NCBI RefSeq assembly: GCF_965216415.1
Contig: NZ_CBDCFU010000002.1
Source of the DNA: Marivita sp003149565
GTDB lineage: Bacteria > Pseudomonadota > Alphaproteobacteria > Rhodobacterales > Rhodobacteraceae
Reading direction: 5' to 3' (one strand)
DNA length: 64,000 nucleotides
In this document: in pieces, positions 43,367-52,830 of the stretch
How the letters are laid out: each line of letters starts with the position of its first letter
How positions within the stretch are numbered: position 1 is the first letter of the stretch
Notes under the pieces: model-generated
Seen by the model: the letters and a program-made list of their open reading frames with translations, nothing else
The model's database searches: none
What the model was told of the DNA's origin: nothing
Position numbers and translations under genes: made by a program

Positions 43367-44749
43367 CTATGCGTTGACTGCGGGCGCTGCAAGACGGGTG
43401 AGATTGGGCATCATCTGGAACCAGAAGCGGTTGTTCAAAAGCACCGCCGCAACGGCCAACCCCAGCACCAGCCCAAGCCAGATGCCAGTCGCGCCCCAGT
43501 TCACGACAAATCCCAGAACCACGGCGGCGGGCAGGCCAACCCCGAAATAGGATACGGCGGCGAGAAGCATCGGCAAGCCAGCATCCTGCACGCCCCGCAA
43601 CAGGCCAAGTGCCACAACCTGCGCGCCGTCCACCAGTTGGAAGATCGCGGCAAGGATCAGCAGGGTGATGCCCATGGCGATGATCTCGTCGCGTGCCGGG
43701 TCGTCGGGGTCGAGGAAGGCCGAGATCAGCGGTTCGGGAAGGGCCACAAACAGAACGATGGTCAGCGCCGCGATAAAGGCCGAGAGCGCTAGCGCGACGA
43801 TCCCGCCCCGCGCCATATGCGGCCAATCCTTGCGCCCGAAGGCATTGCCCGCGCGCACGGTCGCGGCGTTGGACAGGCCCAGATGCAACATGAAGGTCAT
43901 CGACGCCAGTTGCAGCGCGATCCCATGTGCGGCCAGCGGGATGGTCCCCAACCAGCCCATCATGATGGCCGAGGCGGCAAACAGACCGGTTTCCGAGAGG
44001 GAGGTCAGGCCGATGGGCACACCAAGCATGAAGACCTGGGAGAACATTTCATTGTCCGGCTTCCAAAGCCGCTGGAACAGGCTGTGTTCGGGCACGAAGA
44101 CAACGATATAGACGACGATCACCAGCATCGAGAACACATGCGTGCTGAGCGACGCGATGGCGGCCCCTTCTAGCCCAAGTTCCGGAAAGCCAAAATTGCC
44201 GAAGATCAAAGCGTAGTTCGCCAGCGCGTTATACGGCACGGCCACTGCCGTGACCCAGAACACGACCTTGGTTTTCTCCAGCGCCGCAAGGTAGCTTTTG
44301 AGCACCATCGTCACCAGCGCAGGCAGCAGGCCAAAGGCCAGCACCCGCAGGTAGACCTGCGCTTCAGCAGCGATTGTAGGCAACTGACCCGTCAGCATAA
44401 GCAAGGCCTCGGACCACCACAGAAGCGGGAACATCACCACGCAGAACAGCGCCGACAGCCACAGACCCATGCGGGTCGCGCGTCGGACTTTCTGGTCGTC
44501 ACCTTCGGCCGCATAGGAGGCCACCATCGGCATCACAGCCCATGCAAAGCCGCAACCGAAAAGGAAGATCGTAAAGAACAGCGTGTTGGCCAGCGTGACC
44601 GTCGCCAGCGACTCGGCCCCGTACCAGCCCACCATGATGGTGTCGGTCAGGCCAATGGCCATCTGTGCCATATGCCCGCCGACCAGAGGCACTCCCAAGA
44701 CGAGAATGGCCCTGACATGGGCCGGGTATGACATCTGTGTTGTCTGCAT
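43367..44749 (-). CDS. MATE-family multidrug exporter (NorM type)
   Basis: 460 residues with twelve predicted membrane segments in two halves. Half 1 starts VRAILVLGVPLVGGHMAQMA and includes TLANTLFFTIFLFGCGFAWA; half 2 starts FMLGVPIGLTSLSETGLFAA, both typical of NorM. Exports cationic drugs with sodium or proton exchange. Start ATG 44749 or the Met of MSYPAHV; no clear ribosome site. Confidence 0.9.
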   Translation of the reverse strand: MQTTQMSYPAHVRAILVLGVPLVGGHMAQMAIGLTDTIMVGWYGAESLATVTLANTLFFTIFLFGCGFAWAVMPMVASYAAEGDDQKVRRATRMGLWLSALFCVVMFPLLWWSEALLMLTGQLPTIAAEAQVYLRVLAFGLLPALVTMVLKSYLAALEKTKVVFWVTAVAVPYNALANYALIFGNFGFPELGLEGAAIASLSTHVFSMLVIVVYIVVFVPEHSLFQRLWKPDNEMFSQVFMLGVPIGLTSLSETGLFAASAIMMGWLGTIPLAAHGIALQLASMTFMLHLGLSNAATVRAGNAFGRKDWPHMARGGIVALALSAFIAALTIVLFVALPEPLISAFLDPDDPARDEIIAMGITLLILAAIFQLVDGAQVVALGLLRGVQDAGLPMLLAAVSYFGVGLPAAVVLGFVVNWGATGIWLGLVLGLAVAAVLLNNRFWFQMMPNLTRLAAPAVNA

Positions 44750-44797
44750 GCCGGTCCGTTAGACCCGCCCTGTCACCCGAGCAAGCGTTTTGTCAGC

Positions 44798-45718
44798 TCA
44801 GACGGCACGCAACAGAAACTGTGCGGCCAAAATGGCAATGATCAACCCAGCGCCGGTTTCGATCACCCCGGCGATACGGGCTGTGTGCGGACCGTTTGCG
44901 AACCGCGCCAACGCCCCTTCGCGAAAGGTCACCGAACCGATTGCGGCGGCAAGTGTCACGCTGGCCGTCCCCAGACCCATTGCAAAGGTGCCTAGGATTC
45001 CGGCGAGGTGTATCCCCATGCTCACCGACAGGATCAGAAGGAACAGCGCCCCGGTGCAGGGACGCATGGCGATGGCGCCGATCAGGAACAGCGCATCCCG
45101 CAGCGAACGCACCTCTGCCGCCTGCTGAGGCGTCGGTCCATGAACATGCCCGCAAGAGTTGCAGGCGCCGTCATCGCCGGGATGGTGATGATGAACATGG
45201 TCCACATGTACCACTCCGGCACGCCAATTGGACCGGAGACGCCATGCGCCGCGCAGCGCCAGCCACGCGCCGATGCCGCAGATGGCCGCGTAGCTGAACG
45301 GCGCGAACCAGTCTTCGGCGGCGCCAATCAACTCTTGGCGGCCAAGGCCAAGGAACCAGACGCTGGCATAGACCACGGCAATGGCGGTGAGCGCCTGCGC
45401 AAGGCTCGACACAACGGCGAGCACCGACAAACGGATGAGCGCCACGCGCTGCGCGACACCGTAACCCGCGATCAGGATCTTGCCGTGACCCGGACCCACC
45501 GCATGGAAAAAGCCGTAGCCGAAGCAGACGGCCATCAGCGTAAACAACGCCCCCGGCTCGTTCGCCCGAAGAGCTCTGAGCCCCCGCGCCATTCCGCTTT
45601 GTGCGGCCCGCTGGCCTTCTGCGGCCCAGCGCTCCAGCATCTGCGCCCCGTCAAACGCCCAGAGCCAGACGGCAAGCGCAACGACGGCAACAGCAGCTAG
45701 TTGGAGGGCGGTGCGCAT
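44798..45718 (-). CDS. Nickel/cobalt permease (NicO/RcnA-like)
   Basis: 306 residues. Motif FGYGFFHAVGPGHGKILIAG contains the histidine pair of nickel/cobalt permeases, and a cytoplasmic or periplasmic loop is histidine-rich (HVDHVHHHHPGDDGACNSCG), a metal-binding stretch. MRPCTGALFLLILSVSMGIH is a second family segment. Overlaps the DUF1007 gene by 22 bases, a common pairing, so both probably handle the same metal. Import or export cannot be told from sequence. Confidence 0.88.
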   Translation of the reverse strand: MRTALQLAAVAVVALAVWLWAFDGAQMLERWAAEGQRAAQSGMARGLRALRANEPGALFTLMAVCFGYGFFHAVGPGHGKILIAGYGVAQRVALIRLSVLAVVSSLAQALTAIAVVYASVWFLGLGRQELIGAAEDWFAPFSYAAICGIGAWLALRGAWRLRSNWRAGVVHVDHVHHHHPGDDGACNSCGHVHGPTPQQAAEVRSLRDALFLIGAIAMRPCTGALFLLILSVSMGIHLAGILGTFAMGLGTASVTLAAAIGSVTFREGALARFANGPHTARIAGVIETGAGLIIAILAAQFLLRAV

Positions 45719-46338
45719 GACATCGTGACCGTATCAGCGAAATGAATGCCGACGCGCATTTCGTTGAAGATGTCCTCCATGGACCCGCCGTTCAGTTCCT
45801 TTTCGACAGCAGCCTGCGCAGCAGCCTGATCGGGGTCGGTGACAGTCGCGGTGCAACCAGGGTCGGTCAGGCTAACGCCTTGGGACACATCATACGACAC
45901 GTAATAGGTCGGGTCGTATTGAAGGACCTCGATCGCCTCAACGGCAACCGGTGGGATGTCGCGGTAGTGCGTTGCGGTGATATAGCCGTCCTCGACCGCG
46001 ATCCCTATTGGGCGCGGGCGCGGCATCTCGATCTTCTCGCCGTTCGCATAAACGTAAAGATCACCTTCAAACCCTTCGGGCCATTCGATCAGATCGAAGC
46101 CGAAAAGCGTGTCCAGTTCGGCGTCGGTCAACGTACCGTCGCCGTCCGAGTCCAGCCCGTAATCTTCGAGGATGAGCAGCGTGAAGAAGTCGTCATAGGT
46201 CCAAGTGACCGTGACACCCGTGACCTCGCGATCATCGTTGATTTCAAACCGTAGGGCGGTTTCGACAAAAATATGCGGGTGCGCACCCAGAGGCGCGGCG
46301 ATCAGACCAAATGCAAGGGCGCAGACAGCATGCTTCAT
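45697..46338 (-). CDS. DUF1007 family periplasmic protein
   Basis: 213 residues from ATG 46338 (MKHAVCALAFGLIAAPLGA signal peptide, mature start HPHIFVETALRFEI). HPHI at the mature N-terminus is the family hallmark. Residues about 66-78 (DSDGDGTLTDAEL) match a calcium-binding EF-hand loop. It precedes and overlaps the nickel/cobalt permease gene, suggesting a periplasmic metal-handling partner. Confidence 0.83.
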   Translation of the reverse strand: MKHAVCALAFGLIAAPLGAHPHIFVETALRFEINDDREVTGVTVTWTYDDFFTLLILEDYGLDSDGDGTLTDAELDTLFGFDLIEWPEGFEGDLYVYANGEKIEMPRPRPIGIAVEDGYITATHYRDIPPVAVEAIEVLQYDPTYYVSYDVSQGVSLTDPGCTATVTDPDQAAAQAAVEKELNGGSMEDIFNEMRVGIHFADTVTMSCAPPSN

Positions 46339-46413
46339 GAACACCGGAGGTAAGACCCCCGGCGTCCCAAAGCAAGCACGTCCCTCAGAGAACGGCAGAG
46401 AATTGCGCAGCGC

Positions 46414-47370
46414 TCAGGCGCGCGTTTTGCGAGCGTCTGGATGCAGCGAAGTGCCCAGAATGTGATCCGAGCGATGGATCACATGCCCTGCCCCGCCAAC
46501 AATCAGAGGATCGGGCGGCGTTGCAATGGAGTGGTCCTTGCCCGGATAGTCCAGCGTCGACAGGAAATGTTTCATGCAGTTCAGTCTGGCGCGCTTCTTG
46601 TCGTCGGATTTGACGATGGTCCACGGCGCATCGGCCGTGTCGGTGTAAAAGAACATCGCCTCTTTCGCCTCGGTGTAATCGTCCCACTTGTTGAGGCTCG
46701 CCTTGTCGATCGGCGACAGTTTCCACTGTTTCAAAGGGTCGGTTTCTCGGCTCGCAAAACGCTTGCGCTGTTCCTCTTGCGTAACCGAGAACCAGTATTT
46801 GTAAAGCCGGATCCCCGAGCGTGTCAGCATCCGCTCCAAGTCAGGGGTCTGACGCATGAATTCCAAGTATTCGCTGGGCTCGCAGAACCCCATCACTCGC
46901 TCGACCCCGGCGCGATTGTACCAGGAGCGGTCATACAAAACGATCTCGCCAGCAGTCGGAAGATGCTGGATATAGCGCTGGTAGTACCATTGCCCGCGCT
47001 CGACATCCGTTGGCTTGTTCAGCGCCACCACCCGGGCAGTCCGGGGGTTCAGATGTTCGGTGAACCGCTTGATCGTACCCCCTTTGCCCGCTGCATCGCG
47101 GCCTTCGAACAGCATGACGAATTTCTGCCCGGTGTCCTGTGCCCAAAGCTGCACCTTGAGCAATTCCGCCTGAAGCGCGGCTTTCTCGGCCTCATAGGCG
47201 CTGCGGCCAAGTTTTTCCGTGTAAGGGTACTCACCGGTTTCGAAGGCGCGCCGGACGTCTTCCGCCGTGGTGACCGCAGCAGAGGGCTCCGGCAGATCCT
47301 TCGGAATGCCGTTTGGCGGGCTCTTGGCGGCGATTGCAGGCTTGGTCGTTAACACATCGGCGGCGGTCAT
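46414..47370 (-). CDS. ppk2: Polyphosphate kinase 2
   Basis: 318 residues from ATG 47370 (GGGAG site); the frame to 47508 extends into the divergent trpA leader and is rejected. PPK2 motifs: Walker A-like FEGRDAAGKGGTIKRFTEHL, then NKPTDVERGQWYYQRYIQHL, Walker B VLYDRSWYNRAGVERVMGFC and the lid arginines KRFASRETDPLKQWKLSPID. It phosphorylates nucleoside diphosphates using polyphosphate (or the reverse). The ~55-residue N-terminal extension is proline/alanine-rich. Confidence 0.93.
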   Translation of the reverse strand: MTAADVLTTKPAIAAKSPPNGIPKDLPEPSAAVTTAEDVRRAFETGEYPYTEKLGRSAYEAEKAALQAELLKVQLWAQDTGQKFVMLFEGRDAAGKGGTIKRFTEHLNPRTARVVALNKPTDVERGQWYYQRYIQHLPTAGEIVLYDRSWYNRAGVERVMGFCEPSEYLEFMRQTPDLERMLTRSGIRLYKYWFSVTQEEQRKRFASRETDPLKQWKLSPIDKASLNKWDDYTEAKEAMFFYTDTADAPWTIVKSDDKKRARLNCMKHFLSTLDYPGKDHSIATPPDPLIVGGAGHVIHRSDHILGTSLHPDARKTRA

Positions 47371-47519
47371 GCAGGGCTCCCTCTGGATGGTGGATTGCGT
47401 CGAGCCTAGCGGAAAGTGCAAAAGGTCTCCTTGACACGCATCAAAATCAGAGGCCTCTGCCCCATTGATTTTCCCGCCCGGTTCCGGCAATCGGTTGCGA
47501 CCACGCATTGGAGACGACC

Positions 47520-48311
47520 ATGACCCGTATCGACGCCAAATTCGCAGAGCTGCGCAAAGCAGGCAAAAAGGCCTTTGTGTCCTATGTGATGGCAGGCGAT
47601 CCAGATTTCGACACCTCGCTCGAGCTGGTCAAGGGCTTGCCGGGCGCGGGTGTCGACATCATCGAACTGGGCCTGCCTTTTACCGATCCGATGGCCGATG
47701 GCAGCACAATCCAGCTTGCCGGTCAGCGCGCGCTTGAAGGTGGCATGACATTGGACCGCACGCTGGAGCTGGCGCGCAAATTCCGCGAAGGCGACGACAC
47801 AACGCCCATCGTGATGATGGGTTATTACAACCCTATCTATTCGTGCGGTGTGGACACGTTTCTGGCGCAAGCCAAAGAGGCGGGCATCGACGGTTTGATC
47901 ATCGTCGATCTGCCCCCCGAGGAAGACGACGAACTGTGTATTCCGGCACAGGCGGCGGGGCTGAACTTCATCCGTCTGGCAACCCCCACCACGGATGACA
48001 AGCGCCTGCCAAAGGTGCTGCAGAACACATCCGGCTTTGTCTATTACGTGTCGATCACCGGTATTACCGGCGCCGCCGAGGCGCAGGCCACTGATGTCGG
48101 GCCCGAGGTGGCACGGATCAAGTCGCAAACCGAGCTGCCCGTGATCGTGGGTTTCGGCATCAAGACCCCCGAGGCCTCTGAAGCGATTGCAAGTGTGGCC
48201 GATGGTTGTGTCGTTGGGTCTGCCATCGTGGCGGATCTGGCAGAAGGCAAACCGGTGAGCGACGTTCTGGCCTTCGTCAAATCTCTGGCTGATGGCGCGC
48301 ATCGCGCCTGA
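47520..48311 (+). CDS. trpA: Tryptophan synthase alpha chain
   Basis: 263 residues from ATG 47520 with TTGGAG upstream. TIM-barrel signatures: FVSYVMAGDPDFDTSLELVK, IELGLPFTDPMADGSTIQLA (catalytic Glu and Asp region) and VYYVSITGITGAAEAQATDV. Cleaves indole-3-glycerol phosphate to indole for TrpB. trpB lies 11 kb away on the other strand (59669). Overlaps the following hydratase-like gene by 20 bases. Confidence 0.96.
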   Translation: MTRIDAKFAELRKAGKKAFVSYVMAGDPDFDTSLELVKGLPGAGVDIIELGLPFTDPMADGSTIQLAGQRALEGGMTLDRTLELARKFREGDDTTPIVMMGYYNPIYSCGVDTFLAQAKEAGIDGLIIVDLPPEEDDELCIPAQAAGLNFIRLATPTTDDKRLPKVLQNTSGFVYYVSITGITGAAEAQATDVGPEVARIKSQTELPVIVGFGIKTPEASEAIASVADGCVVGSAIVADLAEGKPVSDVLAFVKSLADGAHRA

Positions 48312-49107
48312 ACGGATGGCAGAGGAGTCGGCGGCAGACACGCTCTACGCAGCGTTTCACGGCAACACACAGGTGCCGCCGCTAACCACGTCGATGCCTG
48401 ATCTGACGCTGGATGAGGGCTATCGCATCGCCGCTGCAATTCACGCGCGCCGTCTCGCGAATGGAGATCGGGTGGCCGGTCGCAAGATCGGCTTCACCAA
48501 TCGGTCGATCTGGCCCATCTACAATGTCGACGCGCCGGTCTGGGGTTGGATGTACGATCACGGCGTACAGGACATTCCCGGTGATGGCGCGATTCCCCTG
48601 CCCGCCCTGCCGGAGCCGCGGATCGAACCCGAGATTGTGTTCGGCTTCAAAGCCGCTCCAAGCCCTGATATGGACCTGACCGCACTCGCAGGCTGCGTGG
48701 ACTGGGTGGCGCATGGGTTTGAGATCGTCACATCGCTCTATCCCGGCTGGCGCTTCACCGCGCCCGACAGCGTTGCCGCAATGGCAATGCATGGTGCGCT
48801 TTGGGTTGGACCACGACTTGCGCCGACGCCCGAACGACTGGAAGCCCTGACCACCTGCGGGATTACCCTCAGCGGCCCGAACGAGACGCTTGTGGGTCAC
48901 GGTGTCGATGTTCTGGGCGGTCCATTGGTCGCTCTGCAATATCTGGTCGGTCAGATCGAGCGAATGCCCGATGCCGGGCCGATCCAACCGGGCGAAGTGG
49001 TCACCACCGGCACTTTGACCGATGCGCGCCCGATTGCGCCAGGGCAGACCTGGACGACCAAGTTCGACACAGCTCTGGTGCCCGGTCTGTCAGTACGCTT
49101 CACCTGA
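48292..49107 (+). CDS. 2-keto-4-pentenoate hydratase-like protein (MhpD/FAH superfamily)
   Basis: 271 residues. Family segments: GYRIAAAIHARRLANGDRVA, GRKIGFTNRSIWPIYNVDAP, PRIEPEIVFGFKAAPS (metal-binding glutamates) and GEVVTTGTLTDARPIAPGQT. Proteins of this type hydrate or decarboxylate 2-oxo acids in aromatic ring degradation, but no meta-cleavage genes are near. Start could also be ATG 48316; neither has a clear ribosome site. Confidence 0.82.
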   Translation: MARIAPERMAEESAADTLYAAFHGNTQVPPLTTSMPDLTLDEGYRIAAAIHARRLANGDRVAGRKIGFTNRSIWPIYNVDAPVWGWMYDHGVQDIPGDGAIPLPALPEPRIEPEIVFGFKAAPSPDMDLTALAGCVDWVAHGFEIVTSLYPGWRFTAPDSVAAMAMHGALWVGPRLAPTPERLEALTTCGITLSGPNETLVGHGVDVLGGPLVALQYLVGQIERMPDAGPIQPGEVVTTGTLTDARPIAPGQTWTTKFDTALVPGLSVRFT

Positions 49108-49239
49108 GACGCCGCCCCGCCAAATCGCCATGCCCAATATGTCAGCCAGCAGTCTGGAGTGCGCGGCGAAAATGCCACGTTGCGCGAACCGGGGCACATT
49201 GGTAAAGAAAACTAACCAATATACCGGAAAGGCCGACTC

Positions 49240-50406
49240 ATGTCCGTGATCACCGAAATCGAAGACCTCCGCCGCATCTACAAACGCCGCGTGCCCAAGA
49301 TGTTCTTCGACTACACGGAATCAGGCAGCTGGACCGAACAGACCTTCCGCGAGAATTCATCGGATTTCGACAAGATCTACCTGCGCCAGCGCGTCGCCAT
49401 CGACATGGAGGGCCGCAAGACAGCATCGCAAATGATCGGTCAGGATGTGTCGATGCCCGTGGCCCTTGCCCCGGTCGGGTTGACCGGCATGCAGCATTTC
49501 GACGGGGAGATCAAAGCGGCCAAGGCGGCGGAAAAATTCGGCGTCCCCTACAGCCTCTCCACCATGTCGATCTGTTCGATCGAGGATGTGGCTGCGAACA
49601 CGTCCAAGCCATTCTGGATGCAGGTCTACACCCTCAAGGATGACGATTTCATGCAGCGCCTGTTCGACCGGGCAAAAGAGGCCAAATGCTCGGCGGCGAT
49701 CATCACGGTCGATCTGCAGCTGCTGGGGCAGCGTCACAAGGACCTCAAGAACGGGCTCTCTGCGCCACCCAAACTCACCCCGGCCTCGGTCGCCAACATG
49801 ATGACAAAGGTACAGTGGGGCCTTGGCATGCTGTCCACCAAGCGGCGGTTCTTCGGCAATATCGTCGGCCACGCAAAAGGGGTCAAAGACCCGTCCTCGC
49901 TGTCGTCCTGGACCGCTCAGGCGTTCGACCAGTCGCTCAACTGGGACCGCATCCGCGAATTCCGCAAGATGTGGGATGGCCCGCTGATCATCAAAGGCAT
50001 CATGGATCCGCGCGACGCACTGGAGGCGCTGAATGTAGGCGCGGACGCCATCATCGTCTCGAACCACGGGGGGCGGCAGCTTGATGGTGCGCTGTCGTCG
50101 ATCCGTGCTTTGGGACCGATCCTGGACGCTGTGGGCGACAAGATCGAGGTGCATATCGACAGTGGTATCCGCTCTGGCCAGGACGTGCTCAAGGCGCTGG
50201 CGATGGGGGCCAAGGGTACCTATATCGGCCGCGCTTATGTCTACGGACTGGGCGCAAACGGGCAGCAGGGCGTCACAGACGCGCTCAATGTGATTCACAA
50301 GGAACTTGAGGCGTCGATGGGGCTGTGCGGGCGCACCGATGTCAACGCGCTCGACCGCGACATCCTGATGATCCCGAAAGGCTTTTCTGGCGATTGGGAA
50401 GAGTGA
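49240..50406 (+). CDS. lldD: FMN-dependent L-lactate dehydrogenase
   Basis: 388 residues of the FMN-dependent alpha-hydroxy acid dehydrogenase family. PKMFFDYTESGSW at the start, LAPVGLTGMQHFDGEIKAAK, and the active-site SNHGGRQLDG with catalytic His plus the FMN loop HIDSGIRSGQDVLKALAMGA. Converts L-lactate to pyruvate, passing electrons to quinones. Glycolate or mandelate oxidation cannot be excluded from sequence alone. Preceded by GGAAAG. Confidence 0.9.
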   Translation: MSVITEIEDLRRIYKRRVPKMFFDYTESGSWTEQTFRENSSDFDKIYLRQRVAIDMEGRKTASQMIGQDVSMPVALAPVGLTGMQHFDGEIKAAKAAEKFGVPYSLSTMSICSIEDVAANTSKPFWMQVYTLKDDDFMQRLFDRAKEAKCSAAIITVDLQLLGQRHKDLKNGLSAPPKLTPASVANMMTKVQWGLGMLSTKRRFFGNIVGHAKGVKDPSSLSSWTAQAFDQSLNWDRIREFRKMWDGPLIIKGIMDPRDALEALNVGADAIIVSNHGGRQLDGALSSIRALGPILDAVGDKIEVHIDSGIRSGQDVLKALAMGAKGTYIGRAYVYGLGANGQQGVTDALNVIHKELEASMGLCGRTDVNALDRDILMIPKGFSGDWEE

Positions 50407-50828
50407 CGCCACGCCTCAATGTCATCCTCGGGCCCGAGCCGAGGATCTTTGCTATCTGCGATCCTCGCGTCTTTGCCCGGGGATGATGATCTGTGTAGGA
50501 GAAGAAGCGGCGCCGCCCCTATGGGCCTGACGGTTCTCTCATCTTCCGGAGCCTCCCCCGGGACCTGTGCCCATGTCAGGGCCTATTGAAACCGGTTTCT
50601 CATGGTCGCCCCCGTCACAGGGCTCAAGAGAGTGTCAGTTCATGGTGTCGCGGCATGGGAGTGACCCTTCCCGCTCGATGCGCATCGTGGGCAGGGGTAT
50701 GCGGTGACAGGCGTTAAGGATTTGGAAAGCCTGCGTGCGGTGCGAAGACTTTTCGAAAAGTCTTGCCAGAGCCCTGCAAGGCTCTGATCCGCATTTTTGA
50801 AAATGCGGACAAGCCCGGTCGACCGGGC
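50407..50828. other. Convergent intergenic region with palindromes
   Basis: Holds the lldD terminator-like hairpin (50424-50449), a related GATCCTCG...CCGGGGAT stem after it (about 50459-50488), and the four-palindrome array (50745-50830). The middle part shows no gene. Confidence 0.6.
50424..50449 (+). terminator. Terminator-like hairpin after lldD
   Basis: ATCCTCGG-N7-CCGAGGAT followed by CTTT, 17 bases after the stop. The ATCCTCGG...CCGAGGAT unit resembles a palindromic intergenic repeat common in alphaproteobacteria, so it may be both repeat and terminator. Confidence 0.55.
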
Positions 50829-50830
50829 TT
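50745..50830. repeat. Array of four different 20-bp palindromes at exact 22-bp spacing
   Basis: Units: 50745-50764 AAGACTTTTCGAAAAGTCTT (perfect), 50767-50786 CAGAGCCCTGCAAGGCTCTG (18/20), 50789-50808 CCGCATTTTTGAAAATGCGG (18/20), 50811-50830 AAGCCCGGTCGACCGGGCTT (perfect). Spacers are two bases each. Arms share no sequence. The last unit overlaps the stop codon of the minus-strand MFS gene by two bases, so the array forms the start of its 3' untranslated region. Confidence 0.9.
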
Positions 50831-51992
50831 ACGGCCTGACACCCACCCCTGTCCGGCGTGACAGCAGAGGCACAAGCACCAATGGCACCACGAAGAGGGT
50901 TACTCCAATGACCAGAAACGACGTTGACAGCCCGAACCCTTCGGACAGAAACCCCATCATCGGCGGCCCGATAAAGAACCCCGCATACCCCACCACCGAG
51001 ATGCGCGAAATTGCGTGGCTGCGGTAGCGGTTCGGCACCATCCGGCCGATCCAGGCGTAGGCCATCGGTGCCATGACCGACACGCCAAGCCCCAATATCG
51101 AAAATCCAAGATAGGCAATGCTCAGCGACGGCGCGGTGGCGGCGATGCTGGCGCCGACCCCCGCCGTGATCGCAGCCCAGCGGATCACGACCTTTTCCGA
51201 CACACGATTGGCCACAACCTGCCCCGCCAGCCGTCCCACCGCCATTGTCACGCCGAGCAGCGCCGGGCCAAGCGCGCCCTGTGCGGCGCCAGCTGCGAGA
51301 TTGCGCTCAAGATGCAAAGCAGACCAGCCTTCGGTGGCCTGTTCCGACATGAAGGCGATCAGGATGATCATCCCACCAGGCAAGAGCAGCGTCCAGGGCA
51401 GCGGGGCCACCTCAATCCCGTCGGCCTCGTGCTCTGCATCGGCTATGGGGGCGGCAAAGGCCTGCAGCATCAGCGCTCCGATCAGAAGGCCGCTTCCCGT
51501 AAGAACTGCCGCGGGACCGAATCCCAATTCGCGGGCCAGCCCGGTTCCCATCGCGCAGACTGCATAGGCCACCGAAAACACCGCGTGATTGAGGTTCATC
51601 AGGCTACGCCCCACCTGCGCCTCGAGCGCACTCACCCGAGCATTCATGGCAACGTCAAGCGTGCCCGAGGTCACGGTCACGCCGAGCATGGCCAGCGTGA
51701 AGGTCACTCCCGTCACCATATGTCCGGGAAGCAGCGTCGCCATTGCCAGAAGCGCGGTCAAAACCCCCAAAGCGCGTGTCCCCAAAGCGCGCTCGGCCAG
51801 AGGCGCGAGCCACATTGCCATCACCGCGCCAATAGAGGTGATCAACAAAGCAAGACCAAACTGCCCGTCCGACAACCCGACCTGCGGCTTCAAAACAGGC
51901 ACAAGGGCCGCGAAACTGCCCCAAAAGACACCCACTGCGGCAAAGCTGGCCGCCGGTCCCCGGCTGATATAAAGGTCACGCAAAAGGCTCAT
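50829..51992 (-). CDS. MFS transporter
   Basis: 387 residues with twelve predicted membrane segments: the first begins AASFAAVGVFWGSFAALVPV, the cytoplasmic loop between halves is around residue 190 (IADAEHEADGIEV), and WIGRMVPNRYRSHAISR resembles the MFS loop motif. Substrate unknown; the small size and pattern suit FucP- or YbjJ-like members. Start ATG 51992 has no strong ribosome site. Confidence 0.85.
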   Translation of the reverse strand: MSLLRDLYISRGPAASFAAVGVFWGSFAALVPVLKPQVGLSDGQFGLALLITSIGAVMAMWLAPLAERALGTRALGVLTALLAMATLLPGHMVTGVTFTLAMLGVTVTSGTLDVAMNARVSALEAQVGRSLMNLNHAVFSVAYAVCAMGTGLARELGFGPAAVLTGSGLLIGALMLQAFAAPIADAEHEADGIEVAPLPWTLLLPGGMIILIAFMSEQATEGWSALHLERNLAAGAAQGALGPALLGVTMAVGRLAGQVVANRVSEKVVIRWAAITAGVGASIAATAPSLSIAYLGFSILGLGVSVMAPMAYAWIGRMVPNRYRSHAISRISVVGYAGFFIGPPMMGFLSEGFGLSTSFLVIGVTLFVVPLVLVPLLSRRTGVGVRP

Positions 51993-52163
51993 AACGCTGC
52001 CAGTGCCACGCTCTGCGACATCGGTCCAGCCCGGAAATAGCAGACGCGCGACAGAATCTGGCCGCTTGGCTCTTGCCCTGCGTGAAAATCCGGTCTATCG
52101 CGCAGCCTTCATGCGGGGTGACAGCCTTGGAGGCACCCTGCCCTTACAAATTGGAGATATATC

Positions 52164-52805
52164 ATGGCTGGTGAGATTCCTGATCTCGTAGCTCTGGAAC
52201 GGACGGGGACAGGCAAGGGCGCCGCTCGTCAGGCACGCCGCGACGGCATGGTTCCGGGCATTGTTTTTGGTGGCGATAAAGAGCCGCTGGCAATCAACCT
52301 TCCGTTCAACGAACTGCTGGCGCGCCTCAAGAAGGGCCGCTTCAAGTCCACTCTGTTCAACCTCAAGGTTGACGGTCAGGAAGACGTCCGCGTGATCTGC
52401 CGCGACGTGCAGCGCGACGTGGTCAAGGACCTGCCGACGCATGTTGATTTCATGCGCCTGCGCCGCACCTCGAAGATCAACCTCTTCATCCCGGTTGAAT
52501 TCATCAACGAAGGCGCAGCACCCGGCCTCAAGAAGGGTGGCGTTCTGACCGTTGTGCGTCCGGAAGTCGAACTGGTTGTGACCGCAGGTGACATCCCCGA
52601 GAAACTGACCGTTGATCTGAGCGGTCTGAACATCGGCGACACCGTCACCATTTCAAACATCACGCTGCCGCAAGGCACCAAGCCGACAATCGACCGCGAC
52701 TTCGTGATCGCCAACATCTCGGCTCCGTCGGGTCTGCGGGCTTCGGAAGCCGAAGACGAGGCGGATGCGGACGAAGTGCCGGCGACAGAGCAATCCGACG
52801 ACTGA
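52164..52805 (+). CDS. rplY: 50S ribosomal protein L25 (CTC type)
   Basis: 213 residues, the long CTC form with an N-terminal 5S rRNA-binding domain (RTGTGKGAARQARRDGMVPG, IVFGGDKEPLAINLPF) and a C-terminal TL5-like beta domain (IPVEFINEGAAPGLKKGGVL) ending in an acidic tail. TTGGAG ribosome site. Often directly followed by pth; here two genes intervene. Confidence 0.96.
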   Translation: MAGEIPDLVALERTGTGKGAARQARRDGMVPGIVFGGDKEPLAINLPFNELLARLKKGRFKSTLFNLKVDGQEDVRVICRDVQRDVVKDLPTHVDFMRLRRTSKINLFIPVEFINEGAAPGLKKGGVLTVVRPEVELVVTAGDIPEKLTVDLSGLNIGDTVTISNITLPQGTKPTIDRDFVIANISAPSGLRASEAEDEADADEVPATEQSDD

Positions 52806-52830
52806 TCTTACACGACCTTCTCGGGTCAAT

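Noticed and set aside
50459..50488. Second ATCCTCG-type stem after lldD considered as a separate terminator
   Set aside because: Pairing is imperfect and no T-run follows; it is more likely the other half of a known type of intergenic palindromic repeat.
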